DNA of 64,000 bases, taken from assembly GCA_963786495.1 (NCBI GenBank), contig CAWAZL010000004.1, positions 248,001 to 312,000 of the forward strand, given 5' to 3'. A program made the translations under genes and the position numbers. The DNA is from JALZKA01 sp963786495. GTDB lineage: Bacteria; Actinomycetota; Thermoleophilia; Solirubrobacterales; 70-9. Shown here piece by piece: positions 42,698 to 50,441 of the stretch (within the stretch, counting starts at the first letter, position 1; the number at the start of each line of letters is the position of its first letter). The notes under the pieces are model-generated. The model saw nothing but the letters and a program-made list of their open reading frames with translations. It was not told the DNA's origin and did no database searches.

Positions 42698-44908
42698 ATG
42701 CCCCCTCAAGCCACCGCAACTCCTGAAGCGACCGCCGAGCCGCCGCGCGCTCTCGGCTCGGGGGAGGCACAGGACCGCGGCGCCCTGCGCGAAGCGCCGC
42801 TCCGATTCAAGCCGCGGCCCAGCCGCCTGGAAGCGCCGGTCAGCAGCCTGAAAGGCGCAGGGCCGAAGCTGTCGGCTCGCGCGGCGGGGATCGGCCTGGA
42901 GACGCTCGGCGATCTTCTCTGGCATCTGCCTCACGGCTATCGCGACCGCTCGAACGTCTTGAAGATCGGCGAGCTGCGGATCGGCGAGGAGGCGACCGTC
43001 CTGGTCGAGGTGCGCAAGGCGCGCGTGCGGCCGACGCGCAACCGGAGGCTTCGGATCGTCGAGGCCGACGTCGCCGACGACTCGGGAGCAACCAAGGCGA
43101 TCTGGTTCAACCAAGCTTGGCTCCTGGAGCGTCTTCGTCCCGGCACTCGCCTGCTGCTCTCTGGAAAGCTCGATCGGTCGGCATTCAAGGTCTCCGCGCA
43201 CGAGATCATCGGCGCCGACGGCTTGCGCGAGCACGGCATCCACACCGTCGGCCTCGTGCCCGTCCACTCGGTCACCGACGGCCTCAGCGCCGATCGGGTC
43301 CGCGAGTGGGTATGGAGCTGCGCCGGCATGGGCCGCGACTCGATCGAGCCGCTCCCGGCCGAGGTCCGCGCGGAGCACGGTCTTGCGGGCGCCGCCGATT
43401 CATTGGCCGCCGCCCACTTCCCATGGAGCGCCGAGGACGCCGAGAGGGCAAGGCGACGGCTCGCCTTCGAAGAGCTCTTCCTCCACCAGGTCGCCCTGGC
43501 CGCCCGGCGCAAGGGGCGCGAGGACAAGCGTCCCGGTGTTCCGCTCGAGCCGCCAGCCGAGCTGACCCGGGCGTGGCTCGCATCGCTTCCGTTCAAGCCG
43601 ACCGCTGGGCAGCGGCAGGCGTTCGACGAGATCGACGAGAACCTCGGATCAGGCCGCCCTATGCAGCGCCTCCTGATGGGCGAGGTGGGCAGTGGGAAGA
43701 CCATCGTCGCCCTCTACGCGATGCTTCGCGCCGTCGAGTCGGGGCACCAGGCCGCCCTGATGGCGCCGACCGAGACGCTCGCCGAGCAGCACGCCCACAC
43801 CCTCAACGGCCTGCTCGCATCGACCCACCTCCCGTTCACGCTCCTCACCGGCGCGACGAAGGCGGCTGCCAGGCGGGACGCCCTGGGACAGCTCGAAAGC
43901 GGTGAGCTCAGCCTCATCGTCGGCACCCATGCCTTGATCGAGCCCGACGTGCGCTTTGCCCGGCTCGCCGTCTGCATCGTCGATGAGCAGCACCGCTTCG
44001 GCGTGAAGCAGCGCGCGGCGCTCGACGCAAAGGGGCCCGAACTGGAGGACGGCGCCCGTGCGGCGCCTCACGTGCTCCACATGACCGCGACGCCGATCCC
44101 GCGAACGCTCTCGCTGACCGCCTACGGCGACCTGGACGCTACGACGCTGCGCGAGCTCCCCGCCGGACGCCGGCCGGTGAAGACCTGGGCCGTGGGTGAG
44201 GAGAAACGCGAGGGGGCGTACGAGTTCGTACGGGAGCGGCTCCGGGAGGGCCGCCAGGCGTTCTTTGTCTGCCCGCTCGTCGAGGGCTCGGAGATGCTGG
44301 AGGCCAAGGCTGCCTCGGAGGAGGCTGAGCGCCTGGCGAAGGGGGAGATGCGCGACTTCCGCGTCGCCCTCCTCCACGGCCAAATGCACTCGCGCGACAA
44401 AGCGGCGGCCATGGAAGCGTTCGCCGCGGGAGAGGCGGACGTGCTCGTGGCTACCAGCGTGGTCGAGGTCGGGATCGACGTGCCGAACGCGACGGTGATG
44501 GTGGTCGAGGGCGCCGAGCGCTACGGGCTCTCCCAACTGCACCAGCTTCGCGGCCGGGTGGGCCGTGGCGAGCACGAGTCCTACTGCATCCTTTTTGGCG
44601 ACCCGGCGTCGGACACCGCGCGCCGGCGCCTCGAGGCGATTGCGATCGAGCGCGACGGCTTCAAGCTCGCCGAGGTAGACCTTTCGCTTCGGGGCGAGGG
44701 CGAGATCCTCGGCACGCTTCAGAGCGGCCTGCCGCGCTTCCGTGCGGCGCAGCTGCCCGACGATGCGCCCCTTTTGGTCGGCGCGCGCCGCAACGCGATC
44801 GCGCTGCAGAAGCTTTACGGCTCGCTCGACGATCCCGCGCTAGGCCCAATGCTCGACGCAGCGCGGCTTCGCTTTGGCGACGAGCGGGTCGAAGGCATCT
44901 CGGCGTGA
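42698..44908 (+). CDS. recG: ATP-dependent DNA helicase RecG
   Basis: A 736-residue fork-regression helicase. The wedge/OB domain (residues 45-200) contains LKGAGPKLSARAAGIGLETL and LLWHLPHGYRDRS. The helicase core has LLMGEVGSGKTIVALYAML, VDEQHRFGVKQRAAL, LHMTATPIPRTLSLTAYGDL and QLRGRVGRGEHESYC, all RecG signatures. An N-terminal 40-residue extension is Ala/Pro/Glu-rich. It is intact and overlaps rsmD by four bases. Confidence 0.96.
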   Translation: MPPQATATPEATAEPPRALGSGEAQDRGALREAPLRFKPRPSRLEAPVSSLKGAGPKLSARAAGIGLETLGDLLWHLPHGYRDRSNVLKIGELRIGEEATVLVEVRKARVRPTRNRRLRIVEADVADDSGATKAIWFNQAWLLERLRPGTRLLLSGKLDRSAFKVSAHEIIGADGLREHGIHTVGLVPVHSVTDGLSADRVREWVWSCAGMGRDSIEPLPAEVRAEHGLAGAADSLAAAHFPWSAEDAERARRRLAFEELFLHQVALAARRKGREDKRPGVPLEPPAELTRAWLASLPFKPTAGQRQAFDEIDENLGSGRPMQRLLMGEVGSGKTIVALYAMLRAVESGHQAALMAPTETLAEQHAHTLNGLLASTHLPFTLLTGATKAAARRDALGQLESGELSLIVGTHALIEPDVRFARLAVCIVDEQHRFGVKQRAALDAKGPELEDGARAAPHVLHMTATPIPRTLSLTAYGDLDATTLRELPAGRRPVKTWAVGEEKREGAYEFVRERLREGRQAFFVCPLVEGSEMLEAKAASEEAERLAKGEMRDFRVALLHGQMHSRDKAAAMEAFAAGEADVLVATSVVEVGIDVPNATVMVVEGAERYGLSQLHQLRGRVGRGEHESYCILFGDPASDTARRRLEAIAIERDGFKLAEVDLSLRGEGEILGTLQSGLPRFRAAQLPDDAPLLVGARRNAIALQKLYGSLDDPALGPMLDAARLRFGDERVEGISA

Positions 44909-45426
44909 GGGTCGTCGCCGGCGAGTTCCGGGGCCGCCGCCTGAAAGCGCCCGCCGGGACGGCCGTCAGGCCAACGTCGGACCGCGCCAGAGAAGCGCTC
45001 TTCTCCATCCTCGGCGACATCTCCGGCGCCGAGGTGTGCGATCTCTTCTGCGGCACCGGCGCGCTCGGAATCGAGGCGCTCTCGCGTGGCGCTCGCCACG
45101 TGGTGATGGTCGACGACGACACGTCGCCCGCGCAGGCCAACGTGGATGCGCTGGATATCTCGGAGCGCGTCGACCTGACGCGGCAGGACGCGTTCGAGTA
45201 CCTGGGCTCCGCGACGGCCACCTTCGACCTGATCCTCTGCGATCCGCCATATACACTCGCCGCGCGCGTGGCCCGAGACCTCGAAAAGCTCGTGCCCGCC
45301 CGCCTGCGGGAGGGCGGCACGCTCGTTACCGAGAGCGCCGCGCGGACGCCCATGGAGCTCAACCTCACACTTGAAGACGACCGCACGTACGGCGAGGCGT
45401 CGCTCCGGATCTGGTCAGCGCCGTGA
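44905..45426 (+). CDS. rsmD: 16S rRNA m2G966 methyltransferase RsmD
   Basis: A 173-residue SAM methyltransferase. RVVAGEFRGRRLKAPAGTAV and RPTSDRAREALFSIL are the N-terminal signature, VCDLFCGTGALGIEALSRGA the SAM motif I, and LILCDPPYTL the catalytic DPPY. GTG start at 44905 overlaps recG; the stop overlaps the coaD GTG. The rsmD-coaD pairing is widespread. Confidence 0.95.
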   Translation: MRVVAGEFRGRRLKAPAGTAVRPTSDRAREALFSILGDISGAEVCDLFCGTGALGIEALSRGARHVVMVDDDTSPAQANVDALDISERVDLTRQDAFEYLGSATATFDLILCDPPYTLAARVARDLEKLVPARLREGGTLVTESAARTPMELNLTLEDDRTYGEASLRIWSAP

Positions 45427-45932
45427 ACTCCGAGGGCAAGGAGAGGGTGGCGGTCTGCCCGGGCAGCTACGACCCGGTCACCAACGGCCACGTCGACATC
45501 ATCAAGCGCGTGTCGCGTGTATTCGATCGCGTTGTGGTCGGCGTCGTCGGCCAGTCCATCCGCAAGTCCTCGAGCCTCTTCAGCCCCGAGGAGCGCCAGG
45601 GCTTCCTCGAGCGGGCGGTGGCCGACGCGGGCCTGGAGAACGTCGAGGTGAAGATCTTCTCGAACCTCCTCGTCGACTTCGTGCGCGAGCAGAACGGCAC
45701 GGCGATCGTCAAGGGCCTCCGTGCGATCTCCGATTTCGAGTACGAGTTCGAGATGAACCAGCTCAATCGCAAGCTCGCCCCGGACATCGAATCCGTCTAC
45801 ATCTTCGCCTCGTCCGAGTTCAGCTTCCTCTCGTCAACGGGCGTCAAGGAGATGGCGACCTTCGGCGGAGACGTATCCGATCTGGTGCCGTCCGAGGTGG
45901 CTGAAGCCCTGGTCAACCGCGTCGAGCGCTGA
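45423..45932 (+). CDS. coaD: Phosphopantetheine adenylyltransferase
   Basis: A 169-residue enzyme of coenzyme A synthesis. CPGSYDPVTNGHVDIIKR carries the T-x-G-H nucleotidyltransferase motif, KGLRAISDFEYEFEMNQLN the substrate site, and SSEFSFLSSTGVKEMA the closing ISSTxVR-type motif. GTG start at 45423 overlaps rsmD. The stop is at 45930-45932; the intergenic region after it carries a large imperfect inverted repeat. Confidence 0.96.
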   Translation: MNSEGKERVAVCPGSYDPVTNGHVDIIKRVSRVFDRVVVGVVGQSIRKSSSLFSPEERQGFLERAVADAGLENVEVKIFSNLLVDFVREQNGTAIVKGLRAISDFEYEFEMNQLNRKLAPDIESVYIFASSEFSFLSSTGVKEMATFGGDVSDLVPSEVAEALVNRVER

Positions 45933-45967
45933 GCGCAGTGCTTGTTTGCCGTCCGCCAAGGATGGGC

Positions 45968-46022
45968 AGGAGCTTGCAGGCGCGCGGCGAAAAGGCCCCC
46001 GTCACTCCTGCAACTAGCTCCT
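45968..46022. promoter_or_regulatory. Long inverted repeat between coaD and the coiled-coil gene
   Basis: AGGAGCTTGCAGG at 45968-45980 is the inverse of CCTGCAA-CTA-GCTCCT at 46007-46022, apart from a three-base bulge. The stem of 13 base pairs closes a 26-base loop. It lies 22 bases before the next start codon (46045). It could be the coaD terminator or a leader structure; no T-run follows. Confidence 0.4.
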
Positions 46023-46044
46023 ACACGTAAGCTTCCCCCTGCAA

Positions 46045-46506
46045 ATGGACGTCCTTGTACTCATAGACAAGCTCGATGACCTGATCCACAACGCGCGGCC
46101 GGTGCCGCTCACGGATCAGGTTCGCGTCGATCGCGAGGAGATCTACGACCTCCTCGATCAGATGCGTGCCACGATCCCCGAGGAGATCAAGCAGGCGCGC
46201 TGGATCGTCAAGGAGCGTCAGGAGATGCTGGCCGAGGCGAAGCGCGAAGCTGAGCGCGTCGTCAAGGAGGCCCGCGACCAGCAGTCGCGCCTGATCTCTG
46301 ACGAGGAGGTCTACAAGCAGGCCGAGCGTGCCGCCGAGGAGATCATCGAGGACGCGCGCGAGACCGAGCGACAGATTCGCCTGGGCGCCGAGGACTACGC
46401 GGACGAGATCCTGTCGACCCTCGAGGTCAACCTTCAGAAGTTCCTCGCCGCCGTTCAGCGCGGCCGCGACCGGCTCGCCGGCCGCGACGACGAGCCCCTC
46501 GAGTAG
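46045..46506 (+). CDS. Coiled-coil DivIVA/SepIVA-like protein
   Basis: A 153-residue, almost wholly helical, Glu/Lys/Arg-rich protein. After MDVLVLIDKLDDLIHNARPV and VRVDREEIYDLLDQMRATIP comes a continuous coiled coil (EAKREAERVVKEARDQQSRL and onward). The opening D-x-L-V-L-I-D-K-L-D-x-L-I and the gene order (beside DUF177, with rnc and smc downstream) resemble the mycobacterial septation factor SepIVA (Rv2927c region). This protein is shorter than mycobacterial SepIVA. Assignment is by pattern and context. Confidence 0.65.
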   Translation: MDVLVLIDKLDDLIHNARPVPLTDQVRVDREEIYDLLDQMRATIPEEIKQARWIVKERQEMLAEAKREAERVVKEARDQQSRLISDEEVYKQAERAAEEIIEDARETERQIRLGAEDYADEILSTLEVNLQKFLAAVQRGRDRLAGRDDEPLE

Positions 46507-46512
46507 AGGCCT

Positions 46513-47016
46513 CTACTCGTATACGGCGCGGACGACCGCCAGGCCGTCCTCAGCCCATGTGACTTCGCCGCCCGCCCACTCGGCCCACTCGGCCGCCTGT
46601 TCCGGCGAGAGGACGTCGCCGATGACTACCGCGCGCGAATGGTCACGAACGCGACGGAAGAGCTGGCGCACGCCATCGGGGTCCAGCTCTGAAGCCGTGA
46701 GGACCGCGATCACGAGGTCCCAGGGGCCGTCGGGCAGTGGGTCCTCGATGCGCCCGAGCCTGAGGTCTTCCCACCCGAGCTCGCGCGCCTTGAAGACCAT
46801 CTCCGAGCTCGAGTCGTATCCGGTAATGCGAACGTCGGGGAAGCGGTCGAGCAGGCGCTGAGTCGTCTCCGCCGTTCCAAACCCGAGCTCGAGGACCACG
46901 GCGGGCTCGAAGGGGATGGCGTCGAGCGCGGCGACCTGGAGGTCCTCGTAGCGCGGGACCTCTTCGAGGATGCGCTCGAGGTAGCTGTCTGGGTCTCTGT
47001 TGGGTAGAGGCGTCAT
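46513..47016 (-). CDS. SAM-dependent methyltransferase, class I, unknown substrate
   Basis: A 167-residue protein from ATG 47016. VVLELGFGTAETTQRLLDRF near residues 42-61 is SAM motif I, VRITGYDSSSEMVFKA motif II and GPWDLVIAVLTASELD motif IV. No substrate-specific domain is attached. The start codon overlaps the DUF177 start codon on the opposite strand by two bases. It converges with the coiled-coil gene, with six bases between stops. Confidence 0.75.
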   Translation of the reverse strand: MTPLPNRDPDSYLERILEEVPRYEDLQVAALDAIPFEPAVVLELGFGTAETTQRLLDRFPDVRITGYDSSSEMVFKARELGWEDLRLGRIEDPLPDGPWDLVIAVLTASELDPDGVRQLFRRVRDHSRAVVIGDVLSPEQAAEWAEWAGGEVTWAEDGLAVVRAVYE

Positions 47017-47557
47017 GTCTAAGTTTTTCTGTGAAGCCGTGCCTGCGCCATTCAACACGATCGATCTCGCCACCCTGGCATTGAAGCCGGGCGAGGGCCG
47101 GCGGCTTGAACTCGAGCTGATCCCCGAGTCTTTCGTTCTGGGCGGCGAGCCGTACGACTTCGGCTCGAAGTCTGTGCCTGGGCGTCTGGACGTCTCGCGA
47201 ACCTCGTCCGGACACGCGATGCGGCTCCAGCTCACGGCGGCGCTGCACGGAATCTGCATGCGCTGCCTGACGCCAGCCACATTTGACGTCGAGGTTGAAT
47301 CTCGCGAGGTCGACCAGCCGGGGACGGGCGACGAGGAGCTCGCGAGCCCGTACGTGAACCTCGACGAGCTCGACATTGCCGCGTGGGCACACGACGCGAT
47401 CGCCCTCGCCCTGCCGGTGGCGCTGCTCTGCCGCGAGGACTGCAAGGGCCTGTGCCCCGAGTGCGGCATCTCGCTCAACGACATTCCGGAGGGTGAGCAC
47501 GTCCACGAGGCCGAGCTCGACCCCCGCTGGGCGAAGCTCCGCGAGCTGACGGACTGA
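47015..47557 (+). CDS. yceD: DUF177 (YceD) family protein
   Basis: A 180-residue protein if started at ATG 47015; a GTG at 47039 would remove eight residues and is also plausible. FNTIDLATLALKPGEGRRLE and CMRCLTPATFDVEVESREVD, and a closing LCREDCKGLCPECGISLND with four Cys, are the DUF177 signature. The family is linked to 23S rRNA/ribosome assembly and is normally directly upstream of rpmF. Here a REP-flanked transposase separates the two. A REP palindrome begins five bases after its stop and could serve as terminator. Confidence 0.9.
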   Translation: MSKFFCEAVPAPFNTIDLATLALKPGEGRRLELELIPESFVLGGEPYDFGSKSVPGRLDVSRTSSGHAMRLQLTAALHGICMRCLTPATFDVEVESREVDQPGTGDEELASPYVNLDELDIAAWAHDAIALALPVALLCREDCKGLCPECGISLNDIPEGEHVHEAELDPRWAKLRELTD

Positions 47558-47562
47558 CGCCG

Positions 47563-47579
47563 GAGGGGTCAGACCCCTC
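47563..47579. repeat. REP palindrome, left flank of the RAYT gene
   Basis: GAGGGGTC-A-GACCCCTC, two eight-base arms around one base. It can fold as a hairpin with a six-base stem and TCAGA loop, five bases past the DUF177 stop and 15 bases from the transposase stop. Confidence 0.95.
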
Positions 47580-47593
47580 ACACAACCTTCACA

Positions 47594-48052
47594 TCAACGA
47601 GCGAGCGCGCACCACGTCTCCGCCACCGAGGTGTTGGTCCATGGCCATCTGTCCGGCTCTACGCAGAGCCCAGCCTCGACGGGGTTGTTCGCGATGTATT
47701 TCGTAACGGTGACGAGCTGCTCGTCGGTTGAGATCAGCGTGCACCCGAACCTCCCCTGAAACACATGACCACTCTTGTCATGCCGCAGGTTGAACCGCTG
47801 GGCGTATCGGCTCTGAAGCCGTTGCATCCCTTCGCTGAGGTTTCCTCGGGGGGTCTCAAGGAGGAGATGGACGTGGTTGTTCATCAGGCAATACGCAAGC
47901 CGATTCCATCCGAACTCGTCGCACGCATCGTTCAGGAGCGCGAGGTACGCCCGACGGTCGGGATCGTCGGTGAAGAGATTTCGACGATCAATCCCTCTCG
48001 CCCAGACGTGGTACAGCCCACCGTCCAGGATGGGTCGGGGCTTCCGAGGCAT
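47594..48052 (-). CDS. REP-associated tyrosine transposase (RAYT, IS200-like Y1)
   Basis: A 152-residue Y1-type HUH nuclease-like transposase. It begins PRKPRPILDGGLYHVWARGI, typical of the family. CLMNNHVHLLLETPRG at about residues 55-70 contains the His-x-His (HVH) metal motif. The catalytic tyrosine is probably in TVTKYIANNPVEAGL near 115-129, followed by WPWTN. RAYTs cleave and join single-stranded REP DNA; unlike IS200 elements they are single-copy housekeeping-like genes. Flanking inverted REPs and several solo REPs elsewhere in the window support activity in this lineage. The frame is intact although many neighbours are frameshifted. Confidence 0.93.
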   Translation of the reverse strand: MPRKPRPILDGGLYHVWARGIDRRNLFTDDPDRRAYLALLNDACDEFGWNRLAYCLMNNHVHLLLETPRGNLSEGMQRLQSRYAQRFNLRHDKSGHVFQGRFGCTLISTDEQLVTVTKYIANNPVEAGLCVEPDRWPWTNTSVAETWCALAR

Positions 48053-48113
48053 ACCGTCTACAACCCCGGCAGTTGAAAGCGTGCCCCTCTAGGGAGGAAT
48101 GTTAGGAGCGTAT

Positions 48114-48130
48114 GAGGGGTCTGACCCCTC
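48114..48130. repeat. REP palindrome, right flank of the RAYT gene
   Basis: GAGGGGTC-T-GACCCCTC, the inverse of the left copy, 61 bases upstream of the transposase start and 28 bases before the rpmF start. It occupies the region where the rpmF promoter or ribosome-binding site would be expected. Confidence 0.95.
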
Positions 48131-48158
48131 CGGCGGTAGCTACCCTTCTCGGCCTCAC

Positions 48159-48368
48159 ATGGCCGTCCCCAAGAAGAGAACTTCCCGCACCCGGCGCGAC
48201 AAGCGGCGCGCGAACCACACCGCCGCCCGGCCGCGCACGAACCGCTGCCCTCGCTGCCATAGCCCGCGACTTCCGCACCGCGTCTGCCCGACCTGCGGCA
48301 CGTACGCGGGCCGCGAGGTGATTCGTCCGGACATCCCAGATGAGCTCGGCGGCCCCGATCAGGAGTAA
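48159..48368 (+). CDS. rpmF: 50S ribosomal protein L32
   Basis: A 69-residue L32. MAVPKKRTSRTRRDKRRANH is the universal N-terminus, and CPRCHSPRLPHRVCPTCG forms a four-cysteine zinc ribbon. ATG 48159 is chosen from the MAVPKKRTS start; in-frame sequence upstream runs through the REP palindrome and is not coding. No Shine-Dalgarno sequence is visible between the palindrome and the ATG. Confidence 0.97.
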   Translation: MAVPKKRTSRTRRDKRRANHTAARPRTNRCPRCHSPRLPHRVCPTCGTYAGREVIRPDIPDELGGPDQE

Positions 48369-48371
48369 CCC

Positions 48372-49397
48372 GTGGTGACCGTCGCTCTAGACGGCCGCGG
48401 AGTCGAGCAGGGCCTGGACGTTCTCGCCGAGGGAGCGCGTCGCGCGATGGCGGATGGAATCGATCTGCGGATCTTCGGCGACTCCCGTGCGCTCAAGGCG
48501 CTTCAAGACGCCGGAGCCAAGGTGATCGAGGCTCCTGGTGAGATCTCGAACGAGGACGACCCGGTTGCAAGCGTGCGCTCGCGCGAGGACGCGTCGATCG
48601 TCATGGCGGCAGCAGACGTGGCCGATGGGTACTCCGACGCTTTGGTCAGCGCCGGCCCGACCGGGGCAACGATGACGGCTGCGCTATTCGCGCTCAGGCG
48701 CCTCAGCGGAGTCCGCCGACCGTCCCTGGCCGTCCAGCTTCCCGTGGTTGCGCACGACGGCCCCCCGACGTTGCTCCTCGATGCCGGCGCGAACACCGAG
48801 GCGCGATCACAGGACCTGGTCCAGTCGGCTGTAATGGGCGCAGCCTTTTCCCGTGCTGTCCTTGGCGTCGAAAACCCGCGCGTCGCTCTGCTCTCGGTCG
48901 GCGAGGAGTCGAAGAAGGGCACGGCCGACGTCGTCGAGGCGCACTCCGAGCTCGCCGGCCTTGACGGGATCAACTTCATCGGAAACATCGAAGGGCGCGA
49001 CCTGCTGTCAGGCGCGGCCGAGGTGATCGCAACCGACGGGTTCACCGGGAACGTCGCGCTGAAGACGCTCGAGGGGACCGCGAGGACCGTTGGATCGGCC
49101 GTGGGCTCAGCCGCGCGGTCGAATCCCGTCTCGGCCGTGGGCGGGCTGATGCTCAGGCCCGCTCTGGGCGGCTTGCGGAAGAAGATGGACCCCGACATGA
49201 CCGGCGGCGCGATCCTCCTTGGGGTGCGCCGCGTCGCGGTCGTCGGGCACGGCAGCTCGGGTCCGGACGGGATCGCCAACGCGATTCGGCTGGCCGCGCG
49301 CGCGGTTTCGGAGCGCTCGACCGAGCGCACGGCCGAGCTCCTCGGCGTCGGCGGGTGCAACCCGCGGCGAGCTCAAGTGATAGGAACAGGGCAATGA
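48372..49397 (+). CDS. plsX: Phosphate acyltransferase PlsX
   Basis: A 341-residue enzyme making acyl-phosphate from acyl-ACP for phospholipid synthesis. The N-terminus is shortened and diverged: VTVALDGRGVEQGLDVLAEG, where the family usually has A-x-D-A-M-G-G-D. DALVSAGPTGATMTAALFAL, LDAGANTEARSQDLVQSAVM and VIATDGFTGNVALKTLEG are clear PlsX motifs. GTG 48372 or the next GTG at 48375 may start it. It overlaps acpP by four bases in the usual plsX-acpP-rnc order. Confidence 0.92.
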   Translation: MVTVALDGRGVEQGLDVLAEGARRAMADGIDLRIFGDSRALKALQDAGAKVIEAPGEISNEDDPVASVRSREDASIVMAAADVADGYSDALVSAGPTGATMTAALFALRRLSGVRRPSLAVQLPVVAHDGPPTLLLDAGANTEARSQDLVQSAVMGAAFSRAVLGVENPRVALLSVGEESKKGTADVVEAHSELAGLDGINFIGNIEGRDLLSGAAEVIATDGFTGNVALKTLEGTARTVGSAVGSAARSNPVSAVGGLMLRPALGGLRKKMDPDMTGGAILLGVRRVAVVGHGSSGPDGIANAIRLAARAVSERSTERTAELLGVGGCNPRRAQVIGTGQ

Positions 49398-49651
49398 GCG
49401 TCGACCGCGACACCGTCTTGGAGAAGGTCCGGTCGCATCTGGCGGAGGAGTTGGGGGTCGACGCCGGGTCGATCACCGATGAGACTCATTTCCGCGATGA
49501 CTTGGAAGCCGACTCGCTCGACCTGTATGAGCTGGTGATGGAGCTCGAGGACACCTACGGCGTGAAGATGTCCGAGCAGGAGGCCGAGGGGATCGTCACC
49601 GTCGGGCAGGCCGTCGACTTCGTGGCGGCAAGGGCCGAAGACTCAGGCTGA
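49394..49651 (+). CDS. acpP: Acyl carrier protein
   Basis: An 85-residue acidic four-helix carrier for fatty acid synthesis. EADSLDLYELVMELEDTYG near residues 39-57 contains the D-S-L motif, whose serine takes the phosphopantetheine made with the help of CoaD. ATG overlaps the plsX stop, and its own stop shares one base with the rnc start. Confidence 0.95.
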   Translation: MSVDRDTVLEKVRSHLAEELGVDAGSITDETHFRDDLEADSLDLYELVMELEDTYGVKMSEQEAEGIVTVGQAVDFVAARAEDSG

Positions 49652-50391
49652 TGGCAGAGGGCATCCGCGCGGATGGTCGCGGGGGGATCGAGGGGCGCAC
49701 CAAGCGAGCCCCGGGTCCGGCTGCCCTGAGGGCCCTGATCGACGACCTGCCTCGAGGAGGCGCGTGAGCCTGCGCTGACGCACTCATCTTGGGTCGACCA
49801 CCGCGCCGACTCGTACGGGCGGCTCGCGTTCCTGGGTGACAGCGTGCTGGGCCTCGCCATCGCCGAGCACCTCTTCGTCCGCCACCCGCGCTCTGACATC
49901 GGCCAGCTCACGAAGGTGCACGGCCAAGCCGTCATCGGGCCGCGCGTGCGCGACGATCGCCGTCGAGCTCGGGCCTGCCCGAGCTGATGGCCGAGCTCCA
50001 GCCGCGGTCCTGGACGGCGGTATCGACATCCCGTCGCTGCTCGCGTCTGAGCGGGCGATGGCCTCCGTCTGCGAGTCGGTGATCGGCGCCTGTTATCTCC
50101 ACTACGGCTTCGAGGAGACCGGCACGGCGGTCGTCGCCGCGTTCTCTGAGCAGGTCGGATCTGGCGTCCGAGACCGTGCTCGACTTCAAGTCTGCGCTTC
50201 AGGAGCGCCTTGCCCGTGACGGCGGCCGGGTCCGCTACGAGGTGACCGAGGAGGAAGGGCCGCCGCACGAGCGCTGCTTCGAGGTCTCGGCCAGCGTCAA
50301 CGGGGAGGTCATCGGCAACGGCTCGGGGCGCTCGAAGAAGGCGGCCGAGCAGGCTGCAGCGGCCGAGGCGCTCGACCGCCTGGGCGAGTAG
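49651..50391 (+). CDS. rnc: Ribonuclease III (many frameshifts)
   Basis: About 246 codons spread over all three frames. The order is LRALIDDLP, ALTHSSWVDHRADSYGRLAF, LGDSVLGLAIAEHLFVRHPR, TIAVELG, GIDIPSLLASERAMASVCES, VIGACYLHYGFEETGTAVVA, then the double-stranded RNA-binding domain DFKSALQERLARDG to GSGRSKKAAEQAAAAEALDR. Frames change near 49747, 49945, 49975, 50005 and 50165. The signature normally read ERLEFLGD is GRLAFLGD here, and the later A-D-x-x-E-A site reads ASVCES, so two of four metal-binding acids are not conserved in frames that otherwise look clean. It processes rRNA in other bacteria. Confidence 0.85.
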
Positions 50392-50441
50392 CGGTTCCGT
50401 CCGGCCCACGCGGCACGCTTGTCACTCTTACCGGCTCGCAT

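Larger units (their letters stand above)
47561..48133. mobile_element. REPtron: RAYT gene flanked by inverted REP palindromes
   Basis: A 459-base REP-associated tyrosine transposase gene (47594-48052, minus) is bracketed by two copies of the same palindrome. The left copy reads CGGAGGGGTCAGACCCCTCA (47561-47580), and the right copy in reverse complement reads the same 20 bases (48113-48132, allowing for CA/CA ends). The extended match runs from CGCCG before to ACAC/ATAC after the palindrome. The tails (CTCACAC... and CTCATAC...) both point inward. This arrangement is the known autonomous unit that disperses REP sequences. It interrupts the normally adjacent DUF177-rpmF pair. Confidence 0.85.
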
